Positions 33,374 to 44,649 of a stretch of 64,000 nucleotides of DNA are shown one piece after another. The notes below the pieces were generated by a model. The model was not told where the DNA came from. It saw only the letters and a program-made list of their open reading frames with translations, and made no database searches. Numbering within the stretch: the stretch's first letter is position 1; each line of letters starts with the position of its first letter. The DNA is from Escallonia rubra (lineage: Eukaryota; Streptophyta; Magnoliopsida; Escalloniales; Escalloniaceae). A program made the position numbers and the translations under genes. The stretch spans positions 1 through 64,000 of the forward strand of contig JAVXUO010001958.1 of the NCBI GenBank assembly GCA_033065855.1, given 5' to 3'.

Positions 33374-36153
33374 ATGGATTTCAACCCCGGACCTCATGAT
33401 ACATCAATCCTATACGATGACGATGACCACGTCGCGAGGTACGTATTTGACGGTGTCGATAGGGGTGTTTTGGAAACAATTCAAAGCACAACTCACCTCG
33501 AAGAGTGGGTACTGAACGAGGAACAAATACAACTATTACACCGTCAAAATTTGGCCATGTTCACCGATCCCGGGATTTTGTCTCGGCATGACGATTGCCT
33601 TATATCCGCTCTAGTTGAACGATGGAGGGGCGAGACGAACTCATTTCACTTCCGGTTTGGTGAAATGACTATTACATTAGAGGACGTCGGATTTATACTT
33701 AGAATCCCATGTCACGGCAAACCCATTACTTGGAGCAAAACGTCTGCATCCATATCGAAGATGGCTAGGCAGTATTTTCCGGGAATCCCGAGGGAAGCTC
33801 TTACGGCTAATGGCATAAAACTTAAATGGCTGAGAGAGCAGTACGGCGTGCTACCGGATGAATACACTCCTCATGATTTCGTGACGTATACGAAGGCATT
33901 CCTTTTGTATATTATTGGAGCCATATTACTTCCGACGCATTCAAAAAACACCGTGCATCCGAAGTATATGGTGTTCTTGGAGGATCTTGAGGAGGTATAC
34001 TCGTATTCGTGGGGTTCAGCTGTTCTTGCGCACCTATATCGAGCACTGCATAAGGCTACGAGATTGGATGCCAAGTCTATTGCCGCCTGCCTGACTCTAT
34101 TACAGGTATGAGCATTTATATTCTTGTTTTGACGTGTCAAAGTATTCGTGATTATTTATTAATTCCATATAATGTTTGCATTCACAGGTTTGGTCTTACG
34201 AGAGGTTACCCACGGGACGTCCACAACCGCGGGAATATTCTGATGCGGAGTGGCCTAGGGTGTGGGCCTGGGGGCTGGAGACCAACCGAAAGAGACGGGT
34301 AAACCCTCACCACCATCTACAGTTCTATCGGGGGGAATTAGATATGCTGGATGCACCCCAGGTGACGTGGAAGCCATACGGCAAGGTGATGCATCGGTTA
34401 GATGAGTATTGTTGGCAACTTCCGGTATCGTACGTGCTGGCAGGTTTGGTTCGGGTGCCGCTTATTAACTTCGAAGTATGTGAGTTTCAGATGCCCGATC
34501 GAGCCATGAAGCAAGCTGGTTGTCTACAAGGGATACCAAAACCCCCTGTAGACATGCGGCCATACATGAGTGTTCGATGGCCAAAATTCGAGGTGCCTGA
34601 TGACTTGAATTTGTTGAGCGACGAGGTGGAACAGTGGAATAGTTGGCAAGAAACGTATGGTAGCCTTGTATCGCTCAAGCACGACGGCACCAGTCTTGAG
34701 GAGTACCTGCAATGGTTTCTCAAGGTGACGCGCACGAGGGTGAATCGCCCTTCCCAGCCGACGAAGACATCGTATGCACCATGTGATTTCTATGACCAGT
34801 TCTGGGCATTGAACATTGTAAGTCACCATCGTGTTGTTTCAATATTTATTTACGCACCTTATCGACAATGCCTGAAATGATGACGATGATTTTTTTATGC
34901 ATGTTTTTTAGGTTGACCAGGGCACTGAGGTGTTCAAGTAGCTAGAGTCGTTTGATTGGTTTGTCGCGCAGGCTCCCGTCAGTCTCAAGAGGTCCATTGA
35001 GAGGTACAAGACTGATCTTCACAACTTCAGTGTTGCGTACCGGGGTTACGAAGGGAAGCCGTCTAGTCGCTCAGCGCCTGACGTGTACAACTCTCAGCCC
35101 CAGAGTCAGGGCCTAGGGGAGCCGTCTAGTCGCTTGCCTTCTGACGCGTCTTCGCCGCAGAGCTATGAATTCTGGGAGCCGTATAGTCGCTTGCCTCCTG
35201 ACGCGTACGACTCTCAGCGCCAGAGTCAGGTTCCCCAAGTAGGAATCCAGGCCTCGCGCCCAAGCATCCGGTCGGATAAAGGACAAGCGACGAAGCCATT
35301 GAGGCCGAACAAGATGGGTTGGATCGACCGGCACTACTTCGGGCATGAGTCTGTCGATTTAACAGACTTTCCTCTTGCGACATTCCTAGGTCATGAGGAT
35401 ATTAGAACGTTGGCGCCGGAGACAGATATTTCAAATTTTGTCATGAACGCTTACATAGATCTGCTCCGGATTAGAGAGCAACATTTTAACCGTTCTGAAT
35501 ATTTGAAGCTTAACATGTATCCCACTCATTTTGTGGAATTAACGGTGAGGGAATTCACAGAATGGAGGAGGCGAGGGGGCGGCAGGGGTAAGTCGAAACC
35601 AGGTGGAAACGTGTTAGGCGTGATGAACGCAAACTATCAATGTCACGCTGCTGATGCGAACCTTATCATGATACCTTGTCATCATGCAAACCACTGATTC
35701 CTATTAGTTCTCCATCCAGCGAATAGAACGGTTCACATATACGATAGCCTAAGGGAGGACGATCCTGGACAGCTGCTGGCACAGATGTACAACGAGTACA
35801 TCACTTTAGTGGTTAGTTTTTATTTTTTGACCTTGGCTCATAGTATATTCTTCTTGTTACATAGGCTTGATTCTCGTTTTTATTGTTGGATGCAGACTAC
35901 TGTCCTCTCGCTAGCGTGCGAACGGCCACCGGGGGAGCCTTGGACGGTCGTGATGATAAAGGACCCACCAAAGCAATATAACGATCACGATTGCGGGATT
36001 TACGTTCTCAAGTACATGGACTACATTGCTCGCTCGGAAGTGCTCAAACACTCCTCGTGGACTAGGAAGGATGCCTTGACGTTTATGTATAGGATAGCCT
36101 GGGAGCTGAAAAAGAATGAAGCTATACGCCTTCATTACCATTATCCTGACTAG
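33374..36153 (+). pseudogene. Plant mobile domain (PMD)-Ulp1 protease fusion, disrupted
   Basis: Four exons can be joined in frame: 33374-34105, 34188-34817, 34912-35811 and 35896-36153 (840 codons including stops), with GT-AG introns. Residues about 50-400 match the aminotransferase-like plant mobile domain (LHRQNLAMFTDPGILSRHDD, FRFGEMTITLEDVGFILRIP). A Ser/Pro/Gln-rich linker follows with three repeats of an S-R-L-P-[SP]-D-A type unit. The C-terminus is a Ulp1-type cysteine protease with PCHHANH (catalytic His), HIYDSL (Asp) and NDHDCGIYVLKYMDY (Cys). Two lesions break it: TAG at 34939-34941, early in exon 3, and TGA at 35695-35697, replacing the Trp that normally follows the catalytic His. 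In MULEs this gene type is accessory. Its product would be a SUMO-protease-like protein, but this copy should not make it. Confidence 0.85.
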
Positions 36154-36159
36154 CGTGGC

Positions 36160-36930
36160 TAAGGTGCAATGATGTTACAAAAAACTGCACAAAAAAGAAA
36201 TGTACATAATTTTTCGCATGCTATGAATTTGGCGCTAAAATGTGCGCGAATATACCTTTCATATGACGCATTCGGAAAAATTACGTGTCTCGTTTTTCCC
36301 CGAAATTCATAGAAATGGGCTAAGTAGCGTGCATGAGGTGCTTTGAGCGGGAAAAAACTGACAAAAAAAATTACAACATTTTTCGCAAGCTAAGCATTGG
36401 GCGCTAAAGTGTGCCCGAATAGGCCCTTCGTAGGAAAATCTAAAAAATAATTTGTCTCGTTTTTCGCCGAAATTCATAGAAATGGGCTTAGTAGCGTGCA
36501 TGAGGTGCTTTGAGCGAGAAAAAACTGACAAAAAAAATTACAACATTTTTCGCAAGCTAAGAATTGGGTCCTAAAGTGTGCGCGAATAGGGGCGTCGTAG
36601 GAAAATCCAAAAAATAATTTGTCTCGTTTTTCACCGAAATTGATAGAAATGGGCTAACTAGCGTGCCTGAGGTGCAATGAGTGAAAAAAAAGTGACAAAT
36701 AAAATTATAACTTTTTTCGCAAGCTAAGAATTAGGCCCTAAAGTGTGCGCGAATAGGGGCGTCGTAGGAAAACCCAAAAAATAATTTGTCTCGTTTTCGC
36801 CGAAATTCATAGAAATGGGCTAACTAGCGTGCCTGAGGTGTAATGAGCGAAAAAAAGTGACAAAAAAATTACAACTTTTTGTGCAAGCTAAGCATTGGGC
36901 CCTAAAGTGTGCCCGAATAGGCCCTTTCAA
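36160..36930. repeat. Tandem array, about 166-bp unit, five copies
   Basis: The unit includes ATTTTTCGCAAGCTAAG, TAAAGTGTGCGCGAATAGG, TTTGTCTCGTTTTTC and AAATTCATAGAAATGGGCTA. Copies begin near 36185, 36351, 36519, 36683 and 36850. The array fills the gap between the two convergent MULE genes. A short form survives at 59490-59625 in the second copy. Confidence 0.85.
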
Positions 36931-37035
36931 AAATATCAATAATCCACAAACCAAATCACAAATTAAAGATTTCACAAACCAAATCACAAATATAAACATT
37001 ATAAAAGTTCAATTTATACAACTGACACATTAATC

Positions 37036-39325
37036 CTAACACTCTTCCTCATCATCGTCCTCCTCGACCACACTGCCAGGTTCGATACGTAACACTTTAT
37101 AATGATTTCTCTTGTCATGGTCAGTCATCTTATTACGCAACGCACACTTTCGCAATTTTTTTGACCCGTTGCTTCTTCAATCAGATTCTTCATACGTATT
37201 GCTCGTTTTCGCCCTTTTGTTTGAGAAATAATTGGATCAAAAATGTCGTCCTCCTCACCTTGCAGGCTAGTGCTGTCAATGACTGGCTGTGAAGCTCGAT
37301 TGAATCTACCGGCTGGAGTCGTCCGAGGGTCCCGGCTTTCTGGTAATGCCATCCTAAACTGTGCATGCTTAGCCTTATCCCGTGCGGCTGCTTCAACTTG
37401 ATACATGTACCCATCAAATGTTGACGCTGCATCCATTGATAAACCGTGCATGATGTTACAAAGGTGATTATATCGCAGCGTCTCAGATTGCTCGAAATCG
37501 ACTGAAACATTGGGCACGTAAGGAATGTGACTGTGGACTCTAATTGCTTCCTTTGTCCACCGATCCAAGATATATTCTGGAGGGATTTCACGAGCATTCT
37601 TGGCGCTAAAAAGCCTCAACGCGTGTCGACAGAGTATACCTTTATGCTCAAACAGTTGACAGTTGCAACTAACACCCCCGGTCTCCATACACACTGCTAC
37701 GGTAAAATGTCTTCTGTTCTTCGGAGCCGACGAAGAGCACGGTTTGGCAAAATTCGTCACATTTGTCAAAGCATAAACCTTGAGATATCTGTTGCATAGC
37801 TCGCGCAACTTTGTCATGCTATATTGATTCGACTTTAGTAGTTTATCCTGAAACTGTCTAAACATTTCCTTGGTATAGACTTGAGCCGCATGAGCCTCCA
37901 AAGGTGAAAAAACTAATATTTGTCTTTCTCTGTAAACTGTAGCCGCGTCGGCTTCTCTCTCAAGGTGAAATTACCTGTCAAGGGCTTTCTGTATCTCTAG
38001 TACGAAATCTCTTATACTTGAAGAAGAGCCTACGTACCCATCAAAGAATGAATTCATACCTTCGCTTCTCGAGGTCGTAGTCATTCCGGCTGCAAAAAAC
38101 TTTTTGGTGTAGGCACCGATCCAATGTGTCCTGATCTCATACAACGCTTGCAGCCATTCATGACTGTGCAAATAATAGTCATCCATTAACTTGGCCCACC
38201 TCTCCTCGAACACGTCTACCATCAACGATTTCTTCACACATGTATTAAAGTCACTCTTAAATGTCGGATGGTTTGCATAAACATTGTGAAGCCGTTCGGG
38301 ATATTTGTTGCTTATGTGCCATGTGCACAGGCCGTGGTGAGTATCTGGAAGGACCTTAGCGATTGCATTTTTCATTGCCAGATCTTGGTCGGTGATGATG
38401 GTCTTTGGAGGAATATGATACATTGCTTCAAGCCACGTTTCAAATAACCACGTAAATGACTCCTCCATCTCATCCCTAAGCAGGGCAAAGCCAAACAAGA
38501 TTGAATGATAGTGGTGGTTCACCCCGGTGAATGGCGTAAAAGGCATAGAGTACTTATTTGTGCGGTATGTGGTATCAAACGTCACAACATCGCCAAAATT
38601 TTGGTAAGCAGCTCTAGAACGGGCATCCGACCAAAATATATTAGTAATGCGGTTCTCGTCATCCAGTTGGAGACTATAGAAAAAGCCAGAATTCTTACTC
38701 TGAAGGCGCCTGAAGATATCAAGTGTAGCTTGAGAATCATTCCTACAGGAAGACTCTCTCCTCTGAGCACGAAGTTCATTTCGGAGGTCTACTTCGTTGA
38801 AGCTCAACTTGTCAACCCCCCAGCCTAGCTTGAGAAAACCCCCATCATTTTAGAAGGTTGAACTTTAGCCTCGGCCATTGTAAATATCAGTTCTCTGTGT
38901 GTCGCGATTATTTCTCGGTGCTGATGAATTTGACCAATCTTACTAGGGGTCATCAACTGATGGTTATGGCTCAACTCCACTCCCGTCACAACCCAATGTT
39001 TTTCACTTTTCCGGTGTACTGCATACACATGGGCCTTGCAGCCGGTACCCGAAAATGTGTCCCGTCTTCTTTGTCTTGATGGCCCTTCGTCACTGATCCG
39101 AACAACCGGGGGTACATGCGGGGCTCCTCTATGACACTCAAATAGTCTTCCATAAATTTGATCTGTATTGGCCCGTTTTCTAGTCGTCTTAATTCTAATA
39201 CCGAAACCTATCGTTTTCGAATATGCTCTATAGTATGCTTCAACTTCGTCCAGTGTTTGATAAACTTGACCCAAGTAAGATGGATCAGAATCTTCACAAA
39301 AAATATTTCCTCCCGTTGCATCCAT
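37036..39325 (-). pseudogene. MURA/FAR1-type MULE transposase, disrupted
   Basis: Reads from the ATG at 39325 to a stop at 37036. Residues about 20-140 are a FAR1 DNA-binding domain (YYRAYSKTIGFGIRIKTTRK; Cys/His pattern ending GCKAHVY...HNHQL). The MULE transposase core follows, with VTFDTTYRTNKYSMPF and IITDQDLAMKNAI (catalytic Asp residues) and CTWHISNKY. A SWIM zinc finger comes next (SCNCQLFEHKGILCRHAL). Lesions relative to the copy at 57.6 kb: TGG-to-TAG at 38825-38827, one G fewer in the adjoining G-run (frameshift), AAA-to-TAA at 37971-37973, and one A fewer near 37156 (frameshift close to the C-terminus). Domesticated relatives are FHY3/FAR1, but lying within TIRs marks this as transposon-borne. 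Confidence 0.88.
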
Positions 39326-40005
39326 ATTTATACTGAAATCTAAAAAATAAAAATTATATCATTCTCAACAAGTCATAGAATTAAATAAAATATGTATAAA
39401 AATTATTTCCTGCAGTTGTGTGGAAATTTTTGACAGGAAAATTACTAAAATACCCCCGATGAGCGGTAAATAACTGAAATGCCCCCGGGGGTTCATTATC
39501 ACCCACTCTGAACCCCAAATCAGCTTCAAAACAGCTTTTCAGGTGTTTTACTTAGGTTTCTTGACAAAAAAGTCGTTTGAAAAACTTAAATATGTAGAAT
39601 TACCAAAACACCCCTACCGGGGTGGCAAATTACCGAAATGCCCCCTAGCATCGGAAAATCTCAAAAGTGCTTTGAAATGCTATTTTAAGCTTCCTGAATT
39701 CATTCTTGATCTAAAAAGTATTTTTCGCCCAAAAATCCTGAACCGGTGTCTGGATCGAGCGCTTAAAACCCCGTTCGGCAAAAAAAATAGCTAACGACAT
39801 CGGAATGGCGCAAATTCCGGGGAAACGGAACTTCCCAACATCCTAGGGTTCTAATAAAAGTTTCGCGCGAAATCGCGCTAGCTTGATATTTTAAATTACA
39901 TTGCAAAGTTACAAGATTTCCCGTATCAGTTGACCCTTTTCCAGCCTATGGAAACATCTCAGAATAACTTTTCGGGTGTCTTACACCCATTCCCGAACTA
40001 AAGGC

Positions 40006-41126
40006 TAGGGATGGCAATGGGGCGGGTCGGATGCGAATCTTATAAAATCCGTACCCGCCCCGGTTGTCCTTATGCACCACTTCGCCCCGCCATGCCCCGC
40101 TAGCAGATCAACAGATGGGAATACCATCCCCGCCCCTGCGAACTTCCACACAGCCCGAACCCACCCCTACTTCTCAAATCTGTAATTGCAACAACTACTA
40201 AAATAGAGTATGACAAAAATTAAGTAAATGTCCAAATATTCAAAAAGAGAAATATAATAAATTATACCACCAAACAAGCAAACATGAAACGAATGGTAAT
40301 AATACATTGGCCAAAAGAGAAACAAATGGTAATATATTCTCAGTGGTAACAATACACATTATAAACCTAATTACAAAACAAATCTGTAATACATCAAATA
40401 AAATTGGAACTAAATACATTGGCCAAATACATCAAACTGCACATTTCGTGGGACTCGTACAAGCAGTGTGAGACTCGTACAAGCAACGCGATGCTGTATC
40501 TGGAAAACGACAACGACGACAAAGCAACAGAGAAGGAAAAAGCTTTTTGGCAAAAAGCCGCCGCAACATCAGATCGGAGGAGATAAGTACTTTTTTTGTT
40601 TCGACTGTAATGGTCCAGCTGTTAGAGAAAAGGGGCGGCGCAGTGGAGGTGGTTTGTGGAGGGTGACGATGATTTGCGGCCATTAAGGGTGACGGTGAGG
40701 ATGGTGATTGGTGGTTAGGTGGTGTTTGTGGCCGTGGGGGGTGCCGATGTGGGGGAGAAAAGAGGGGCGGCGTGGCTGAAGAGTTCTAGAGAAGAAGAGA
40801 GCGGCTGGATTTTTCAGAGAAGAAGAGAGCGGCTGAAGATTTTAGGGGAGAAAGAAAAAAGGGATAGGTTTTCTATCTAAGGTCGTAGTATTTATACTAC
40901 TAGATGGATGGCTAGGATTGCATATCATTTAGAATTAGGGTTTATATTAACCGGGGCGGGTACGGGTCGGATACCGGGGCGGTTCAGAGAATACCAAACC
41001 CGACCCGTACCCGTTGCGGGTTACAAATATAAATACCAAACACGCCCCGTGACCCGGCCAAAGTAAAAAAAATCCGCTCCTAACGGGTCGAATATCCGCC
41101 GGGTCGGATTTGAATTGCCATCCCTA
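40006..41126. mobile_element. Nested hAT-type element (1121 bp)
   Basis: The perfect 8-bp target duplication CTAAAGGC lies at 39998-40005 and 41127-41134. The termini are TAGGGATGGCAATGGGGCGG and, reversed from the right, TAGGGATGGCAATTCAAATC. Both subterminal regions carry CGGGTCGGA and ACCCGCC-type motifs typical of this plant hAT family. There is no transposase, so it is non-autonomous. It split a module in the MULE right arm, so it is younger than the MULE. Confidence 0.92.
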
Positions 41127-41274
41127 CTAAAGGCCATTCGGAAAATTTTGACAGGAAAATTACCGAAACGCCCCCGGGGGTTCAATATCATGCTATATTG
41201 TCGCGCAACTTTGTCATGCTATATTTTCACGCAACTTTCAGGTGTTTGACTTAACTTTCTGGAAATTATAGTCG

Positions 41275-42548
41275 TTGTAGACTTAACAGTGTAGAATTAG
41301 CAAAATACCCCTCTCGGGGTGACAAATTACCGAAATGCCCCTGGCATCGAAATATCTCAAAAGTGAAATGCCCCCTGGCATCGAAATATCTCAAAAGTGC
41401 TTTGAAATGATATTTTAAGCTTCCTGAATTCATTCTTGATCTAAAAAGTATTTTACAAAAGTTTCGCCCAAAAATCCAGAACCGATGTCTGGATCGAGCA
41501 CTTAAAAGCCCGTTCGGCCAAAAAAATAGCTAACGACATCGGAATGGCGCAAATTCTGGGGAAACAAAACTTCCCAACATCCTAGGGTTCTCATAAAAGT
41601 TTCGCGCGAAATCGCGCTAGTTTGATATTTTAAATTACACTGCGAAGTTACAAGGTTCCCCGTATCAGTTGACCCCTTTCCAGTCCAGGGAAAAATCTGA
41701 AAAGTTTCCCTGATATACATCTTTTAAAAATAGCTAGGGTCTCTTTTTTGTACTTTAGCAAAATCTAGCTCTAGATATTTTTTATAAATTCGTGAAAAAT
41801 CCAAATTTTGACGCCCTAAAAAAATGACTATTTTTTGACTTCGAATGAATATTCGCTAATAAACGCTAGTTCAATACCTAATTTCAAACTCTCAAAAAAC
41901 ACGAATTTTAGACTATGGTAAGAACAATTTAAGCTAAACACAATTTAAACAAATCATTGGTAAGAACAATTTGAAATTAACATTGAATTATAAGAAAATT
42001 CAAAATACTTACTTGTTTTAACTTGATATATTGCTCAAGAAAAATTCACCGATCTTCTAGCGTAAATTTTTTTATAAGTGAGATATGGAGTATGAAGTGT
42101 GTGTTGGTAAAGATGATGGGGAGTGGAAGAAAGGGTTCAGGGAAAAGGGTTTATAAAGAGGAAAAAATGAGGGAGAGAGACGAAAGAAAGCAGAGAAAGG
42201 TCGGAAAAAGGACGGGGAACCGGGCACGTGGCAGGGGGCCGCAAAATGGGGGGGGGGGACCGCAACAAGGTGTTGCGGATTTGGGGGGGGGGGGACCGCA
42301 ACACCTTGTGTTGCGGTTTGGGCAGGGGGGCAGCAGGGGGGCCACGTGGCAGGCAGGAAGGGGGAGTGGGGGACCCCCTGCCACGTGGCAGGCAGAAGGG
42401 GGACTGGGGGCCGCCGGCTGCCACGTGGCAAGCAGGAAAGGGGACCACATGGTGGGTGGGTGGGTGTAAAAAAAATCAATCATGCAAACCGCACATAGAA
42501 GTTGCGGTCCGGTGGATATTATCCACCGGTAGACCATGATCGGGGCCC
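41275..42548. repeat. MULE right terminal inverted repeat
   Basis: Reverse-complement partner of 29786-30930. It holds four CACGTG boxes between 42220 and 42430 and the palindrome CCGGTGGATATTATCCACCGG split around its centre. It is slightly longer than the left repeat because of extra G-rich units. Confidence 0.85.
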
Positions 42549-42573
42549 TATATATATATATATATATATATAG

Positions 42574-44640
42574 ATGGTCAAGTGGGCACATAGTAAATTG
42601 TACAACCTGCCAAGTGCCAACTTGCTTGCAATGGCACTCTGCTTGCGAAAAACTTGACAATAGTAATACATACATGAATTGCAACTACAAGTCCAATTTC
42701 TCCAAACATAAATTTCAACTCTTCTAGAAGCTAAGCATTTTGTTTGGTAAGAATTACATAATCGGGACCAATGCATCACACGGTCATACGACTGAAGAGT
42801 CCACTAAACACAATTCATTTAATATCATCACCAGATACAAACACATCCGTTATCAGCTCTGCTAGACTGTGGATTTCAAACTTCTCAGATTTAGATAGAC
42901 AAAGCTTCGAGTTATTTCGCATTGGACGCAAGTCCGTTGATTCAACCACCCCACCTGAGCTATCATCATATTCCTCATTTGAGAGTGACATCTCATCTCC
43001 ATCACAAGCAACGGTAAGTTTTTGAAGAAAAATATATTCTTCATGATTAACGGTCAAGCATTTCACTCCACCTTACACTAGAGCATTTTAAATCCAAAAG
43101 TGCTCGCACATACTGGTCCAATTAAATTAAAAAAGTAAAAAGTTATCTAATGCGGTGAACTAACATTCATTCTATTTTTGTCTGAGCCTAAAAGAATACA
43201 CCAAAAGAAAAAAAGGTATAAGGTTACTTACCAGAACTTTCATAAAAAATATAATAACTAGCTTATATCAAGACTTCTCCCACTCGTCTTCGTCTGAGCC
43301 TAAAAGAATACACCAAAAGAAAAAAAGGTAATTGTGCGTCGTACTTGTACATGACTAGTTCCTTATGTCTACTAGCATAGTACCCGAGCTTTGCTCTGGC
43401 GATTGATACATGACTATAGAAAATTTTGATTGTTGATGAAAGATGTTCAGAGACATATAGTTGATCATGAAAATGCTTTTGTTGTATTTTATATTTACTT
43501 TCTTTTGTATACTTGCTTCTGAATGCCAATTAACAATCCGATGTATGATTTTTGTTTAACTACATTATAACGTAATGGTATATCATGGGTGGAGCTAAAT
43601 TAACATCTTTTATTTATTTTTTCCTTTTTTCTTTTTTGCTAAATCCATGGTCATTTGTTTCCGATGAATTAAAAGTGTGACTAAAGCATCTTTCTGATGA
43701 ATAAAGGTCGGGGATACAATATTAGATGCTTTAAAATTCCTGAGAAACAAATGGGTGTGGAAAAAGAGGGTGTGAGTTTAGGCAATATCATTTTCTTAAG
43801 AAATCTAACAAAATTAGTTTTTAGATGCTTGTTTCTAATTGGGTTATGAAGAAATATATTAAAAATTGGTTAATATGACTTTAGTTAATGATTACATGTT
43901 CAAACCTAATAAAAGAGCAGCTTATGATATGCATTTTATACTAACGCTTTACAATTATAATCAAACTCCAAAAAAAAAAAAATTATTCCCCAGCCATTTT
44001 TTGAAGAGCCTTATGCATAGTCAATCAAAATTTTAGCAACAAATGATTGCTTGAAGATTCGTAGCATACTTGTAAACGAACAATTTTGACTTTGTGCGGT
44101 TATAAATTGACGAAGTACGCCGCCTGTTTTGCTCTTCAACCCACTTCTACATGCAATCCTCCATCCACCAAGTCACGCCCAGCTCAGCAACCACACATAT
44201 ACACATTAGAAAACTAGGTATACAATCTGTATTCAACCCCACTTCTATATGTAATCCGCCATTTCAAACTTCTTTCTCCATTTTGTTTTTACCAATCAAT
44301 ATCTAGGTTTATGTGAAAATATATTTTGATAGAATGCCATTATTTATGATGTGCCCGATCAATGCACCATGTAATTGCACATCCGTACTAATTAATCAAT
44401 CAAGTTCAAGAATTACCTATCGTTAGAAATCAAAATAACTTCTTTCGAACAAACGCCAACTTTTTGGGGTCTTCCCCTTCCCCCCTCCCTGATAACTACG
44501 TAATTGTTGTGGCTAATAACTCTTAATTCAATAACTCAATAAATTTTCTTACCTCCTTAGACCTTCATCAATGGAAATTAGTAAAATACACCCTTATTTT
44601 GTAAAACTTCACATTTGCACTTTCTAAATTAGTTATTACT
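42574..44640. other. Intergenic, no gene seen
   Basis: AT-rich sequence right of the MULE. A frame at 42771-43025 (+) with a Ser-rich peptide has no recognised family. A 39-bp perfect direct repeat occurs at 43180-43218 and 43292-43330. Otherwise there is nothing supported. Confidence 0.35.
43180..43330. repeat. 39-bp perfect direct repeat
   Basis: GTCTGAGCCTAAAAGAATAC and its continuation through AAAGGTA are identical at 43180-43218 and 43292-43330, offset by 112 bp. Confidence 0.9.
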
Positions 44641-44649
44641 TTTACATTT

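Larger units (their letters stand above)
29786..42548. mobile_element. 12.8-kb Mutator-like element (MULE) with PMD-Ulp1 and MURA genes
   Basis: The left end GGGCCCCGATCAGGGTCTAC and the reversed right end GGGCCCCGATCATGGTCTAC are near identical. A direct 9-bp flank TATATATAT is present on both sides (29777-29785 and 42549-42557), the MULE target size, though within TA repeats. The terminal inverted repeats run about 1.15-1.3 kb (29786 to about 30930, and about 41275 to 42548). Inside, from the left, are a GC-rich hairpin array, three copies of a roughly 600-bp module, the PMD-Ulp1 gene (+), a 166-bp tandem array, the MURA-type transposase (-), more module copies and a nested hAT element. The layout resembles Ulp1-carrying MULEs such as the Arabidopsis Kaonashi group. 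Both genes carry lesions, so the copy is probably non-autonomous. Confidence 0.88.
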
